Origin: a bacterium
GTDB taxonomy: Bacteria; Armatimonadota; Zipacnadia; Zipacnadales; UBA11051
Length of the DNA: 64,000 nucleotides
Direction: 5' to 3'
NCBI GenBank assembly: GCA_021372615.1
Contig: JAJFUB010000151.1
Span: 1 to 64,000 of the forward strand
Under the pieces are notes generated by a model. That model searched no databases and was not told the origin of the DNA. It was given only the letters and a program-made list of their open reading frames with translations. The stretch's first letter is position 1; every line of letters begins with the position of its first letter. Shown here piece after piece: positions 34,491 to 45,000 of this stretch. Position numbers and translations under genes: made by a program.

Positions 34491-35750
34491 ATGTCCAAAC
34501 GTAACCGCAAGACCATCCGCGTCGGTGTCTATGGCATCGGACGCGGTCGTTCCTTTGCCGATCAAGCCGCGGCCATGGAGGGCGTCGAGCTGGCGGCCAT
34601 CTGCGATCAGCGCGAGCGTCCGCTGCAGGACTTCCTCCGCGCCCATCCCGGCGTGACCGGCTACACGGACTACGCCCGGATGCTGGAGCACGACCTGGAC
34701 GCGGTCGTGCTGGCCAACTACTGCACCGAGCACGCCCCGGCGGCCATCCAGGCCCTGCAGGCCGGCAAGCACGTACAGAGCGAGTCCATCGCCATCAAGA
34801 CCATGGGGGAGGCGGTGGACCTGGTCCGCGCCGTCGAGGCCACCGGCAAGATCTACATGTACGCCGAGAACTACGCCTACATGAACTTCGCCCAGGAGAT
34901 GGCGTACCTGTATCAGCAGGGCGAGATCGGCGAGTTCCGCTACGGTGAGGGCGAGTACGTCCACCCGGTCTCCGCCGACACGAAGATCAGCCTCTCACCC
35001 ACGCTCGACCACTGGCGCAACTGGATCCCCGCCACCTACTACTGCACTCACAGCATGAGTCCCATCATGTACATCACGCGCCTGCGCCCGGTGAAGGTCA
35101 ACGGGTTCGTGATCCCCTGGGACCCGCAGACCCCAGCCTGCAGCCAGACCTACAAGCGCAACGACCTCGCGGCGATCATCATGGTGCAGATGGAGAACGG
35201 CGCCTACGCCAAGCTCCTGTTCGGGGCGCTGGAGAAGCACCACTACTGGTACCGCATCTACGGCCACAAGGGGGAGATGGAGAACTCGCGCACCGACGCC
35301 GGCCAGTTGCTCATCCACAAGGAGCCCTGGAACAAGCGCCCCGGCGAGCCGGCCGACCTGGCCTACCGGCCGGAGTTCCGCCAGTTCCACGACCTCGCCG
35401 CGCGCAGCGGCCATGGCGGCGGCGACTTCTTCATGCTCCACGAGTTCGTCGAGGCCATCCGCACCGGCGTCCCGCCGTATTTCGACATCTACCGCGGCCT
35501 GCAGATGAGCTGCCTGGGCATCCTCGCGTACAAGAGCGCGCTGAATGACAACAGGGCGTTCGACGTGCCCAGCTTCCACAGCGCCGCCGAGCTCAAGCCG
35601 TACGAGGAGGACAACTGGACGTGCGACCCGGCCGACGCCGGGCCCGGCCAGCCATGGCCGAGCATCCTGGGGAACATCAAGAAGCCGAAGGCCCTGCGGG
35701 ACAAAGTCGCCAAACGCGCGCGGGAGTTACGCCCCGACTGGGACCTGTAG
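34491..35750 (+). CDS. Gfo/Idh/MocA-family protein with altered active-site motif
   Basis: A 419-residue member of the family with an intact Rossmann loop (VGVYGIGRGRSFAD, about 11-24). Where EKPxA is expected it has ESI (98-100, VQSESIAIKT), so the catalytic lysine is missing. It may be a dehydratase-like, isomerase-like or glycosidase-type member (some family members are hydrolases using NAD), or it may bind only. The C-terminal part is longer than usual, with a YYCTHSMSPIMYITR stretch. AGGAGGGTATCGCC precedes the ATG. Its stop is only 16 bases from the convergent stop of the giant minus-strand gene at 35767. Confidence 0.85.
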   Translation: MSKRNRKTIRVGVYGIGRGRSFADQAAAMEGVELAAICDQRERPLQDFLRAHPGVTGYTDYARMLEHDLDAVVLANYCTEHAPAAIQALQAGKHVQSESIAIKTMGEAVDLVRAVEATGKIYMYAENYAYMNFAQEMAYLYQQGEIGEFRYGEGEYVHPVSADTKISLSPTLDHWRNWIPATYYCTHSMSPIMYITRLRPVKVNGFVIPWDPQTPACSQTYKRNDLAAIIMVQMENGAYAKLLFGALEKHHYWYRIYGHKGEMENSRTDAGQLLIHKEPWNKRPGEPADLAYRPEFRQFHDLAARSGHGGGDFFMLHEFVEAIRTGVPPYFDIYRGLQMSCLGILAYKSALNDNRAFDVPSFHSAAELKPYEEDNWTCDPADAGPGQPWPSILGNIKKPKALRDKVAKRARELRPDWDL

Positions 35751-35766
35751 CGAGCCGCCACAGCCC

Positions 35767-38700
35767 TCACTGCGCGATGACGCGGCCGTCCTTCGTGCCG
35801 ACCAGCAGCTTCTCCCCGACACGGTGGTCGCCCGGACGCATCACCGCCGAGACGCTGCTGCCCAGTTCCACGCGCCCCTCCAGTTGGCCGCCAGGCCCCA
35901 CCAGGAAGACCCTCCCGGCCGGTGTGACGGCGGCCAGACGCCCCTCGGCTGTCAGGGCCAGCAGCACGACCGGCTCCCCCAGGTAGCAGGCCCAGAGGCG
36001 CTTGCCGGTCGCCCCGGCGAAGGCCGCCACGTACCCCGAGTTGCCCCCGCCGTAGATCGTGTCGCCCTTCACCGCCAGCGCCTCGGCGGCCCCGGCCATG
36101 TCCGCGTCCCACAGCACCTTCCCGTCCTCGCGGTACACGACCAGTTGCCGGCAGTTGGTGTCCACGGCGTTGATGATCTCGGTGACGCCGTCGCCGTTCA
36201 GGTCCACCAACCGCATGTCGCGGAACTGCGACGGCACCGACCAGGAGACGAGGTCCGGCCGGGTCAGGGCCTGCGGCCGGCCGCCGTCGGCCGGGAAGAT
36301 CAGGCAGCGTCCATGGATCGAGGGCCGGGAGGTGCCGCCGAACAGGGCGAACTTGCCGCCGAAGCTCCCCGGCGTCATCCCCGTGAAGATGCCCCACTCG
36401 ACCGGAGCCCGCCACAGCAGTCTGCCGTCGCCGGTGAAAGCATGGACGCGGCGGTCGGAGTTGGAGAGCAATATCTCCGCCTGCCCGTCGCCATTGAGGT
36501 CGGCCGACGTGATCTCGCGCACCCGGCTGCGGTACTCGCTCCAGTAGTCCCACGGCATCGGCTCGTAGGGGATCACGACCTGCCAGCGCGTGGCCCCATC
36601 CGGGCCCAGCCTCGTCAGCGCCCCCCGGTCCTCGCCCACCAGCAGGTCCTCACCCAGGAAGTGCAGCGCGAGCGCCTGGCTCTCCATCTCTGCCGAGGCC
36701 ACGCGCTTCCCGTCGGCCGAGAAGACGCCCACCGCGCCCTTCGCATCCCCGGCGGCGACGCGCCCGTCCGCCGCGCGCACCACGGCTGTGATCGGGGCCT
36801 CGGCCAGCTTCAGAGCGCGCCATGGCAGCGGCGCCGCAGCCACCTGCGGGTGCAGCGGCAGCAGGCCCTGCAGGTCCACCGGCGCCGCCTGCAAGCTCGT
36901 CGCGGACGGTGTTGCCGCGGGCTGCCCGACTTGCCACGCCGGGAAGCCGGCCGCCCCCTGCTCGCCCACGGTGATGACTTCCGTATGGCCCTGACCCTCG
37001 ACGCGCCAGCCGGCGGCGGTGCGGGTCAGGGAGTAGACCGGCTGTCCCGGCGCCGGGAGCGCCGTCGCGGTGCCCGGCGTCACCAGCAGCCCACCCAGCC
37101 CGATGTAGCACTTGCCGTCCGCCGGGGGATCGCCGACGACCTCCAGGCGCAGACGGTGCTCCCCCGCCGCCAACTCGTATCGCCCCAGCGACACCCGCTG
37201 TGACACCACGCCGGCCGCCCGGTGCTCGTATCGCGCCACGATCTGCTTGCCATCCAGCAGCACCCGGACCGGCCCGCGGTCGGTGAAGCCGAGCAAGTCC
37301 ACCGCGACCTCCCCCGCCACCGGCTGGGCCAGGCGGAAGGGCATCTCCAGCCAGTTCCCCGGCTGCGTCGCCCGCAAGACGACAATGCCCAGGTCCGTGA
37401 GCCGCCCGATGCCGGCGGGCGCGGCCGGGGCCCCGGTGCAGGGCTGGTCGAGGGCCCGGACCTGCAAGGCTCCGGCCGGCAGGGGAGTCTCCGGCGACAC
37501 GTGCAGCAGCGTCGCGAACTCCAGCGGCTGGCCAGGCCGCACGGGCGCCCGCACCGCCTCGACGCGGTCCGTGGTGCCGCTCATCCCCTCGGGCAGCACG
37601 CCGGCGGTCTGCAGGTGCAGGGCCCGCCGCTGCGCCCCGACGGACTGCACGGCGGTCAGGCCATCGGCGCGGGGCGTCAGTTCGCCGCGCAGGTACCAGT
37701 GCCGCTCTGCCAGCGCCTCGCCCTCGCGCCGGGCCAGCACCCGGTCCACCACCAGCGTCCACTGCCCGCGCTTGCGGATGATGTGCCGCTGCCAGTCGGC
37801 GTCGCCCACGCCCTCGAAGGCGGTGCCGACGGCCATGTATCCCGCGCTCTCGCCGCTGTACAGCAGCCGCGCGTAGCGGTGGAGGCGCCCGGGGCCGGAG
37901 CCATCCAGCGCGATCGCGACCCCGTTGCTGGACTTGACCGTGCCGGACTCACTGAGGCTGCGGCCGGTGCGCGCGCTCCACATCGCCCCGGCTTCCTGCA
38001 GCATGATGATGCAGTTGCCGTCCTCGTACGAGTGGTGGCCGCCGGAGATGCCGTCCAGCAGCAGGTAATAGTCATTGCCGCCCCAGCCCTCGCGCACGGA
38101 CAGCTTGTCGAAGCCCTGCTCGCGCGGCACCGTGACAGTGAACAGGTCGCCGGGGTTGAAGCCGGCCGCATCAATCGTGCCATACCAGAGCTGATCCAGC
38201 GGCGCCACCTTCACGCCCAACAGGTCCTGGCGCTCGCGGACGGGGTCATTCGTGCAGAACCCGCGCAGCAGCTCATTGCACGTGCCGTTCATCCCCGCGC
38301 ACCGCTGGCCGTAGCCCTCGCCGGCAGTGAAGCCGCTCAGGTATCCCGTGTCGCCGGTGGCGACGGCGAGCGCGGACAGATAGCCGCGCGGCGCTCCGGC
38401 GCGCGCATGGGCGATCAGCGCTCGGTCCGCCGCCTGGCGCAGGGCCTGCGCAGTGAAGTACTCGGTCCGGTCAGCCAGCATCGCGTACAGCAGCGTGTCA
38501 TACAGCGAAGCCGCCCACTGGTGCCCCCACGAGTCTTCCACCGGCTTGGCCGAGCCCATCTGGGTGGTGAAGTAGGCGTCGGCGATGCTCAGCCACTCCT
38601 TCGCCTGCGTCGCCACCGCCGGGTCGCTCCCCCCGAACCGCCGCAGGAAGAACCGCCCGCCGTACATGCCGTCGAGCCCGGTCCGTGTGCCGTGGTTGTC

Positions 38701-39630
38701 GCGGATGCGCCGCACCTGGCTCGCACCCTTGATGCGCGCCGGCCCCTCGCCCGAGCGGTAGACGACCAGGAAGTCCTCGTCGAGCTTCAGCCGCTCCTGG
38801 GCGGTGAACGAGGGGTGGTCGCGGACCAGATCCCAGATCATCAACATGCTGTGCAGGAAGCCGTGGCTCTGGGGCGGGGCGTCGGTCCGCAGGTTGAGGA
38901 CATAGTGGTCGAACCAGCACCGCAGCTCGCGCTGGAACACGGGCAGATAGCGCTCATCGCCGGTGCGCAGGTAGCCGACACCGGCGCGGCCGATCTGCTG
39001 CTGGTAGTCCCAGCTTCCCGCCCCGCCCACGCGCGTCCAGGTCTTGGCGTCATCCCCCAGGTAGCGTCCCGTGAAGCCGATGATCTCGGCGGCCCACTTC
39101 CCGAGGTGCACCAGGTTCAGGTAGCCCAGCTTCGGCCCCCGGGCGCGCACGTGGGCGAGCAGGGCGTCCACCGCCGCCGCCACACCGGCGGGGTCGCTGC
39201 CCCCGAGCATCAGCACATGGGCGCCGGTGCCGAGTGGATCGCGGATGGTGCGCACCACGTGTCCGCCGGGGCTGGGCCAGGAGTAGTCCGTGAAGTCGTA
39301 GGCATGCAGGTACAGACTGCGGGCAAGGTGGTTGTCCATGAGGTTACCCAGGACGAGCACCGGCCCGGCGCCGAGGGCGTCCACGGCAGTGGTATCGGCG
39401 ACGATCCGCGGCTTCTGCTGGGTCACCGCGGCCAGACCCTCAGCCAGCCGCGCGGCCAGCGCGGGGTATTCCCCTGCCTGTGGCGCGACGATCACCGTTC
39501 CGGGGCTGTCCAGCGCGAGCTGCAGCGGCGGCGTGGGCGTCAGGGCCACGCGTTGCTGTGGCTGGGCGACTGCCATGAGACTGATGAGAGCTAGCGAGAT
39601 GCTGGTCGCGGCGGCGAGGTGGCAGGACAT
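35767..39630 (-). CDS. Giant secreted protein, lyase-like toroid plus FG-GAP repeats
   Basis: About 1287 residues after a signal peptide (MSCHLAAATSISLALISLMA). The N-terminal 180 residues resemble the non-catalytic alpha/beta domain found before GH20/GH67-type enzymes. A helical region (about 190-430) and a beta-sandwich (about 440-680) recall the alpha/alpha-toroid plus sandwich of heparinase II/III and alginate lyases. A binding domain follows (about 720-830). The C-terminus has a beta-propeller with FG-GAP-type repeats such as DLNGDGQAEI and DLNGDGVTEI. A second protein of the same plan is at 53538-57662. Probably a polysaccharide lyase acting outside the cell. The start at 39630 begins the signal peptide and follows AGGGGTGCACC; the frame is open 24 codons further. 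Confidence 0.7.
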   Translation of the reverse strand: MSCHLAAATSISLALISLMAVAQPQQRVALTPTPPLQLALDSPGTVIVAPQAGEYPALAARLAEGLAAVTQQKPRIVADTTAVDALGAGPVLVLGNLMDNHLARSLYLHAYDFTDYSWPSPGGHVVRTIRDPLGTGAHVLMLGGSDPAGVAAAVDALLAHVRARGPKLGYLNLVHLGKWAAEIIGFTGRYLGDDAKTWTRVGGAGSWDYQQQIGRAGVGYLRTGDERYLPVFQRELRCWFDHYVLNLRTDAPPQSHGFLHSMLMIWDLVRDHPSFTAQERLKLDEDFLVVYRSGEGPARIKGASQVRRIRDNHGTRTGLDGMYGGRFFLRRFGGSDPAVATQAKEWLSIADAYFTTQMGSAKPVEDSWGHQWAASLYDTLLYAMLADRTEYFTAQALRQAADRALIAHARAGAPRGYLSALAVATGDTGYLSGFTAGEGYGQRCAGMNGTCNELLRGFCTNDPVRERQDLLGVKVAPLDQLWYGTIDAAGFNPGDLFTVTVPREQGFDKLSVREGWGGNDYYLLLDGISGGHHSYEDGNCIIMLQEAGAMWSARTGRSLSESGTVKSSNGVAIALDGSGPGRLHRYARLLYSGESAGYMAVGTAFEGVGDADWQRHIIRKRGQWTLVVDRVLARREGEALAERHWYLRGELTPRADGLTAVQSVGAQRRALHLQTAGVLPEGMSGTTDRVEAVRAPVRPGQPLEFATLLHVSPETPLPAGALQVRALDQPCTGAPAAPAGIGRLTDLGIVVLRATQPGNWLEMPFRLAQPVAGEVAVDLLGFTDRGPVRVLLDGKQIVARYEHRAAGVVSQRVSLGRYELAAGEHRLRLEVVGDPPADGKCYIGLGGLLVTPGTATALPAPGQPVYSLTRTAAGWRVEGQGHTEVITVGEQGAAGFPAWQVGQPAATPSATSLQAAPVDLQGLLPLHPQVAAAPLPWRALKLAEAPITAVVRAADGRVAAGDAKGAVGVFSADGKRVASAEMESQALALHFLGEDLLVGEDRGALTRLGPDGATRWQVVIPYEPMPWDYWSEYRSRVREITSADLNGDGQAEILLSNSDRRVHAFTGDGRLLWRAPVEWGIFTGMTPGSFGGKFALFGGTSRPSIHGRCLIFPADGGRPQALTRPDLVSWSVPSQFRDMRLVDLNGDGVTEIINAVDTNCRQLVVYREDGKVLWDADMAGAAEALAVKGDTIYGGGNSGYVAAFAGATGKRLWACYLGEPVVLLALTAEGRLAAVTPAGRVFLVGPGGQLEGRVELGSSVSAVMRPGDHRVGEKLLVGTKDGRVIAQ

Positions 39631-39737
39631 GGTGCACCCCTGCAGGGAGTTGACGTGCCGCACACGCCTTTCGCGCCGGCAGCAAGCGCTCCCTGCAAAC
39701 AAGCAGCGCCCGGCGCGGACACCCGTGGCACCCCGTA

Positions 39738-39759
39738 GGGCAGGCGGCCTCGCCTGCCC
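39738..39759. repeat. Palindromic repeat family B, single copy
   Basis: GGGCAGGCG / CGCCTGCCC hairpin with a 4-base loop, preceded by CGTA as in the tandem units at 16978. It lies in the 167-base gap between two minus-strand genes, in which nothing else is seen. Confidence 0.8.
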
Positions 39760-39797
39760 GTGCTAACGGGGCGCCGCCGCCAGCCGCCGGACCAGCC

Positions 39798-41744
39798 TTA
39801 CGGCTCCAGCACATCCAGCGGGCGCCCGCTGACGGTACTCGGGTCGTAGGGGACATCGAGCAACGCGAGGATCGTCGGCACCACGTCCACGGTCCGCCCG
39901 GTCTTCAGCTCGACGCGCTTGATGCCCTTGCCCCAGAACATGATCGGGACGACCGACTGCGCCCGGTCCAGGCCGCCGTGCGTGCCCGTCAGGACGTTGC
40001 TAGAGACGTTGGCGGGCGTGAAGTCCCACCCCTCCGCCGCGACCAGGTGCAGGTCGCCGTCGCGCTCTCCCCCGAAGGAGTTCATCATGCGGTGCAGCAC
40101 GTCCGGGTAGCGTAGCGTGCACGTCAAGTCCAGCCAGCGCGTGTCGCTCAGCCACCGGCCAGTGTTGACATAGGGCTTCAGGGCCGGGACAGCGGCATAG
40201 CCCAGCGGGTCCTGCCCGCGCACGATGTCATAGCGGTAGGCCGCTTCATTGCCCTGCAGGGGCCGCCGCAGCGCCCGCGCCCGCCCCTCCCTCGAGCAGA
40301 TCAGGACCTCGTCCGGGGCCGGGTGCGCCACCACAAAGCCCACTCCCGGCGAGTAGTCCAGGATGCGCTCGATCAGGTTGGCCTCCTCGCCCTTGATGTT
40401 GTACGCCTCCAGACTCGCCAGCGTCGGCTTGATGTCCCAGGTGCTGCGCACAGCCTTCCCCTGCGCATCACGCTCCTGCCCCTTGATGTACAGGAGCGCG
40501 TCGGAGTTGCCGCCCCACAGCGCGAGACAGTCGTAGCGGTGGTCGAACTTCCGGCGTGTCCCCTTCCAGAAGTTCGACTCGAACGAGCCCCACACCGTGG
40601 CCATGGTGTAGCGGAAAGCCCGGTACGGGTAGAACCGCAGGTCCTCGAGCACGTGGTCAATCGTCAGGTGCTTGCTCACCGGGGCGATGCCGTGATCCGC
40701 GCACAGGACGAAGGTCGTCTTGTCGAGCAGTCCGCGCTCGCCCATGAAGTCAATCATCAGGCCGACGAGACGGTCCACATTCTTGTACGTCTCCACGATC
40801 TCCTCGGATCCCAGGTAGGTGACATGCGAGGCGTGGTCTATGCTGGCGAGGGTGACCACCTGCACCCGCGGGACGCCCGGCCGCCCGGTACGCTTCCCCA
40901 GGCCGTTGAGGCACGACACGACCCAACGCCACTCCGCAAAGGCCGTGTTGTCGTCCGGTGGGCCGGGGAAGTACACGGTGCAGCCGCGGTTGGCAACCTG
41001 CACGACGGCGGTGCTCCGCGCCCGGGGAAAGTACTCAAAGAGGGTCTTCGCCGTCGGCAGGAGCTGGTTGTTGTGCTGGGTGATGCCGAGCCCGATGTAC
41101 GATACGTGGTGGCGCAGCGCCCGCTCGTAGTAGCGCTGGCCCAGTATGCCGTGCTTGCCGGGATAGCAGCCGGTCATGATGCTGGTATGGGCGGGCACGC
41201 TCGAGGAGGGCCAGATGCAGGTGCCGTTGAGGGTGTAAGCGCCTTCGCGCAGGAAGTGCTGGCTGATGTTGGGGAAGGCGCCGTTGATCTGCTCGCGGTA
41301 ATGGGCCGGATCGCGGGCCGACTTCATGAACAGCTCGACCGCCCGGTCGAAGCTGCCCCCGTCGGCGATGATCAGGACCACGTAGCGGTCCTGGCCGTTG
41401 AGCAGGTCCTGATGCCCGGCGAGCCGGACGGAGTGAAACGACAGCAGCGACACTACGCCCACGGCCGGCAGGATGAGCAGCACACCCAGCGCTGGCAGCC
41501 ACCAGCGGCGCCGCCGCCGCCCGGGCCCCCCGCGCCACCAGTGGCCCACCAACCAACCGCCTGTCAGCCACAGCGGCGAGGTGAGCACCGGGCCTCCGCT
41601 GATCGCGATCAGTATGAGCAGGCTGGCGAACGCATCCCGCCTGACCAGGGCAAACGCGGCGGCCGCCAGGACGACCGCCACTGCCGCGATGAGCCCCCGC
41701 CAGCGCCAGCACACACCCCCGGCAGCCGGTCTGGACGTACCCAT
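39798..41744 (-). CDS. Membrane-anchored alkaline-phosphatase-superfamily protein (type I phosphodiesterase-like)
   Basis: A 648-residue protein. Three hydrophobic segments (about 17-34, 40-68, 83-104) anchor it, and a large domain outside the membrane belongs to the type I phosphodiesterase/nucleotide pyrophosphatase family. Metal ligands expected at Asp128 (IIADGG), the nucleophile at Ser182 (SSSVPAHTSIMTG, where many members have Thr), DHASH and CADHG are all present. The CYPGKHGILG block is typical. Such enzymes cleave phosphate or sulfate esters; the substrate is unknown. A strong ribosome site (GGAGGGGAAAGG) precedes the ATG. A lone member among the carbohydrate genes, it may remove phosphate or sulfate groups from sugars. 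Confidence 0.8.
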   Translation of the reverse strand: MGTSRPAAGGVCWRWRGLIAAVAVVLAAAAFALVRRDAFASLLILIAISGGPVLTSPLWLTGGWLVGHWWRGGPGRRRRRWWLPALGVLLILPAVGVVSLLSFHSVRLAGHQDLLNGQDRYVVLIIADGGSFDRAVELFMKSARDPAHYREQINGAFPNISQHFLREGAYTLNGTCIWPSSSVPAHTSIMTGCYPGKHGILGQRYYERALRHHVSYIGLGITQHNNQLLPTAKTLFEYFPRARSTAVVQVANRGCTVYFPGPPDDNTAFAEWRWVVSCLNGLGKRTGRPGVPRVQVVTLASIDHASHVTYLGSEEIVETYKNVDRLVGLMIDFMGERGLLDKTTFVLCADHGIAPVSKHLTIDHVLEDLRFYPYRAFRYTMATVWGSFESNFWKGTRRKFDHRYDCLALWGGNSDALLYIKGQERDAQGKAVRSTWDIKPTLASLEAYNIKGEEANLIERILDYSPGVGFVVAHPAPDEVLICSREGRARALRRPLQGNEAAYRYDIVRGQDPLGYAAVPALKPYVNTGRWLSDTRWLDLTCTLRYPDVLHRMMNSFGGERDGDLHLVAAEGWDFTPANVSSNVLTGTHGGLDRAQSVVPIMFWGKGIKRVELKTGRTVDVVPTILALLDVPYDPSTVSGRPLDVLEP

Positions 41745-41805
41745 GGCCTTTCCCCTCCCGTCCGTCAGGATGGAGTGTCGGCTTCAGGCGCAACCCGGGG
41801 CGTCG

Positions 41806-41892
41806 TCACGGCACAGGCCGTATCGCCAGGAACATGCAGAAGGCGAACACGACGGCACTGCCGACGAGCACCCCCAGCACGATGGCGCGCAT
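41806..41892 (-). CDS. Possible 28-residue single-span membrane microprotein
   Basis: An ATG-started frame of 28 codons reading MRAIVLGVLVGSAVVFAFCM then FLAIRPVP, ending in TGA: a basic start and one hydrophobic helix. The ribosome site is weak (GGTGATCCGCC). It lies alone in the 301-base gap between two minus-strand genes, the rest of which holds only the family D repeat at 41988. AT-richer sequence just upstream (41905-41945) could carry a promoter, but no clear one is seen. Could be a real membrane microprotein or chance. Confidence 0.35.
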   Translation of the reverse strand: MRAIVLGVLVGSAVVFAFCMFLAIRPVP

Positions 41893-41987
41893 GGCGGATC
41901 ACCAGTTGGTCATTTATGCACGTGTTGGATATGATTTCGCCAGAGAGTCGGGGAACGCCTGCTGTGCCACTGCTGGCAGAGAGCCAG

Positions 41988-42038
41988 GGCGGGGTGTCCG
42001 GCGTCGCGCGCAGCGCGAAGACGGACAGGGACCCCGCC
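41988..42038. repeat. Palindromic repeat family D, copy 1
   Basis: Begins GGCGGGGTGTCCGGCGTCG and ends GGGACCCCGCC, so the ends pair as GGCGGGGT/ACCCCGCC. Related copies are at 53490-53533 and 59394-59450. It abuts the end of the minus-strand gene at 42046. Confidence 0.8.
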
Positions 42039-42045
42039 GCTCGGG

Positions 42046-45000
42046 CTACTCCCCCCACACCTCCACCTCGCTGACGGTGATGTAGCTGCAGCCCACCTTG
42101 CGCGTGAAGCGCAGGACCAGCCGGTCGGTGTTCACCGTCAGGCCGTCAAAGTGGTACCACGCCGCATTCATCGGCTTGACCTCCCCCAGCACCTGCTGCG
42201 TCTTCCCGTCCAGCAGTTGCACCTTCTCGGTCCCGTGCGACTCACCCATGTGGACGAACAAGCTGACCTGGCGGACGTTGTGGGCCTGGGGGAAGGTGAC
42301 GGTCAGATCGGCGGCCGCCTGCTGCCAGTACGAGTACGTCGCCCGCTCGACATTCTGGTACTTCAGCCCCCGCTCGCCGTCGGTCAGGGAGCCGCGCGAG
42401 AAGGGGATCGGGCCTGTGTCCTTGGCGTCGCCGCCGTCAATCTTCGGGTTGCCCTCATAGGTGCCGCCGGCCTTGACCATCAGGGCCTCGCGGCGCGGGT
42501 CCTGCACGCGACCCAGCCCGTTGTCGGTCAGCAGACGGTACAGCGGCCCCACCTCCTGCACGGTGGCATCATCGAACCACACGTCCCCGGTGCCGTTGCG
42601 CTGGGACACACCGATGACCGCCACGGCGCGGTTGAGCGTCATGAACTCGGCCGCGCGCTCCTCCCAGCCGTTCTCCGTCTTGCCCGTCGCCGCCAGCGCG
42701 ATCCCCTGCTTGGCGTCCACGTCATACTCGTAGGTCGTAATCGAGGCGGCCGGGTTCATCCCCGGCGCGGGCTTGACCCAGATGCTCGCCCGGAAGCGTC
42801 GCCCCGCCGGCAGCGCCATCCTGCAGCTCGCGCTCATGAACCGGCTGAAGTTGTCCGAGTGCGCCCGCAGCGACAGCTTCCCCCCGTGCTTCACCTGGTC
42901 GTCGAGATACCAGCCGACGTTCACGAGCTTGTCGTAGAAGAACGTCTGTCCGGGCACCTTTTTGATGTCCCAGTTGCGGAAGTTGCCCAGCTCCAGGTCG
43001 CCGTTGACCAGCGTCTTGGGGTGCTGCTCCCAGGCGAAGTCCCGCGCCGCGGCGAAGGCCGCGGCCTCCTCCTTGGCGCCCATGCCGGCCTCGCGCACCT
43101 CGCGCAAGAAGGGCGTCATGAACGAGGTCGCCGAGGCGTCCGAGCCCCCGCGCTGGTTCATCAGGCAGAAGGCCAGCACTTTCATGCCGACATCGAGGTA
43201 CTTCCGGTCATGGGTGAGGCGGTAGGCATAGCCGATCGGCTGGAAGACCACCGACCCGCGCCCGAGCGCGAAGATGCCGATCTCCTCGGCGCGCTTCATT
43301 TCACTGACGTCCTCGTCCGGGTAGAACGCCAGGCAGCGCCGGCCCTTGGTCTTCACATCCAGCGACAGGTCCAGCTCGCGCAGGAACGTGTCCTTGAGGA
43401 AGTCGTCGCCGACGTTCTGATGCAACCGCGCCATCGCCAGGCAGCCATACCACGTGAAGGCGCTGCCGCAGGTGTAGCGGTCCTCATACCACGAGCCCTT
43501 CTCGGCCCCGCAGATGCTTTTGTCCGGCTCCTGCCGCTCCCGCAGCACCTTGATGTGCCCCATCACGCAGTCCAGGTAGCGCTTGTCGCCGGTGGCGTTG
43601 TAGATGTCCACGAGGTTCTCGATGGGCCGCGTCCAGTCGCGTCCCGTCGTGAAGCCGTACTCCTTGGACAGCAGCCGCGTCCCCACCTCATTGAGCACAT
43701 CCAGGCAGCGCCCGTCACCGGTCAGGAAGTAGATGTCCGCCAGCCCCTGGATCCACGCGTGCGACCACCCCTCCTCGCTCTCGGTGTGGTTGGAGCAGTG
43801 GGTATGGCAGAAGCCCAGCCCGTGGTGGATGTCCACATCCCGGTAGTGCTCGGCGGCCAGGCGCGCGCCGTCGAAGTGCTCGCGCGACAGCGTGCGGAAG
43901 GTATGCAGCAGCAACTCATGGTCGCCCATGGTCTCCAGGTTGCCCCACCCGCCGTCGCCGGGGATGTCGCCATGGTTGAAGCAGCCGTACAGCCCCCGCG
44001 CGTCCTTCTGGACCCACGCGAAGTTGCCCAGCGTGGACAGGCTGCCCAGCCGCTTCTCGAAGATCGGGAAGGTCTTCTCATCCGGCGGCAGCAGGAAACC
44101 GAACACGCCCGAGTCGCAGTACCAGTCGGCGGTGGCCTGCAGCAGCGGCATCCGGCGGGTGCTGTACGTGGGCAGCGGCACATCGAGGCCCGTCGCCAGG
44201 GCGAACTCCATTGTCTTGCCCACGCCCTGCGTCCACACGACTGGCGGCGCGAGGGGGGAGTAGGTCCACACCGTCAACCCCTCCGGGCCGTTCTGCAGGC
44301 CGCAGGGGTAGTTCTCCAGGAAGTCGCGCACCGACACCGAGAGCTGGCCATCGGCCAGGCAGCCCGCCTCCTCCGGCTTCTCCAGCACGGTCTCGGTCCC
44401 ACCGCCGGTGTCACTGGCCCCCAGCTTGCCCTCCCGCCGCCATGCGACGCGGTTGACGGGTGCGCGGCTCTGCAGCGGCCGGTCCAGCCGCACCCCGGCG
44501 GCTCGTATGGTCAGCCACGGCTCGCGGGAGATGTTGGCCAGGCTCTGCTGGCAGAGCATGAGACCCTCGCCGAAGACCTGCACGCGCAGGTCGGAGGCGA
44601 ACTGCGGCTGATTGGCCGCGCCGAACTGCGAGCGGATGACGAAGGTGGCATACACCGGCCCCGTCCGCTCGATCGCGACGGTCGAGGGCCCCACCTGCGG
44701 CAGCGGCTTGCCGTCCAGGCCGATGAGGACGGGGCGCAGGCTGCCGCGCACCACACCTCCGGCGCGCACTTCTACCGGGCCCGGGGCCGAGGTGCTAAGG
44801 CGGAAGCCCTCCGGCCGCGCGGCATTCACGGCATAGCCGTCCGCGGTCCGGGCGAGGGTGGGCGGTGTGGCAGGGGAGGGCACGCGGGCGCTCCGCACGC
44901 CCGGGCCGTACTCCAGCGCGAGCGGCTTGTCCCCCTCGGGGAACGGGCCCGGCAGGTTCACAAGCAGCGCCATGATCGAGCTGTCGCCATGCCAGCGGGC

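Noticed and set aside
37222-39594. Long open frame (790 codons) on the plus strand
   Set aside because: Shadow of the minus-strand giant gene, which has a signal peptide and FG-GAP repeats.
41765-42058. 97-codon minus-strand frame next to the phosphodiesterase gene
   Set aside because: Composition is random, it runs through the family D repeat and overlaps the better microprotein frame.
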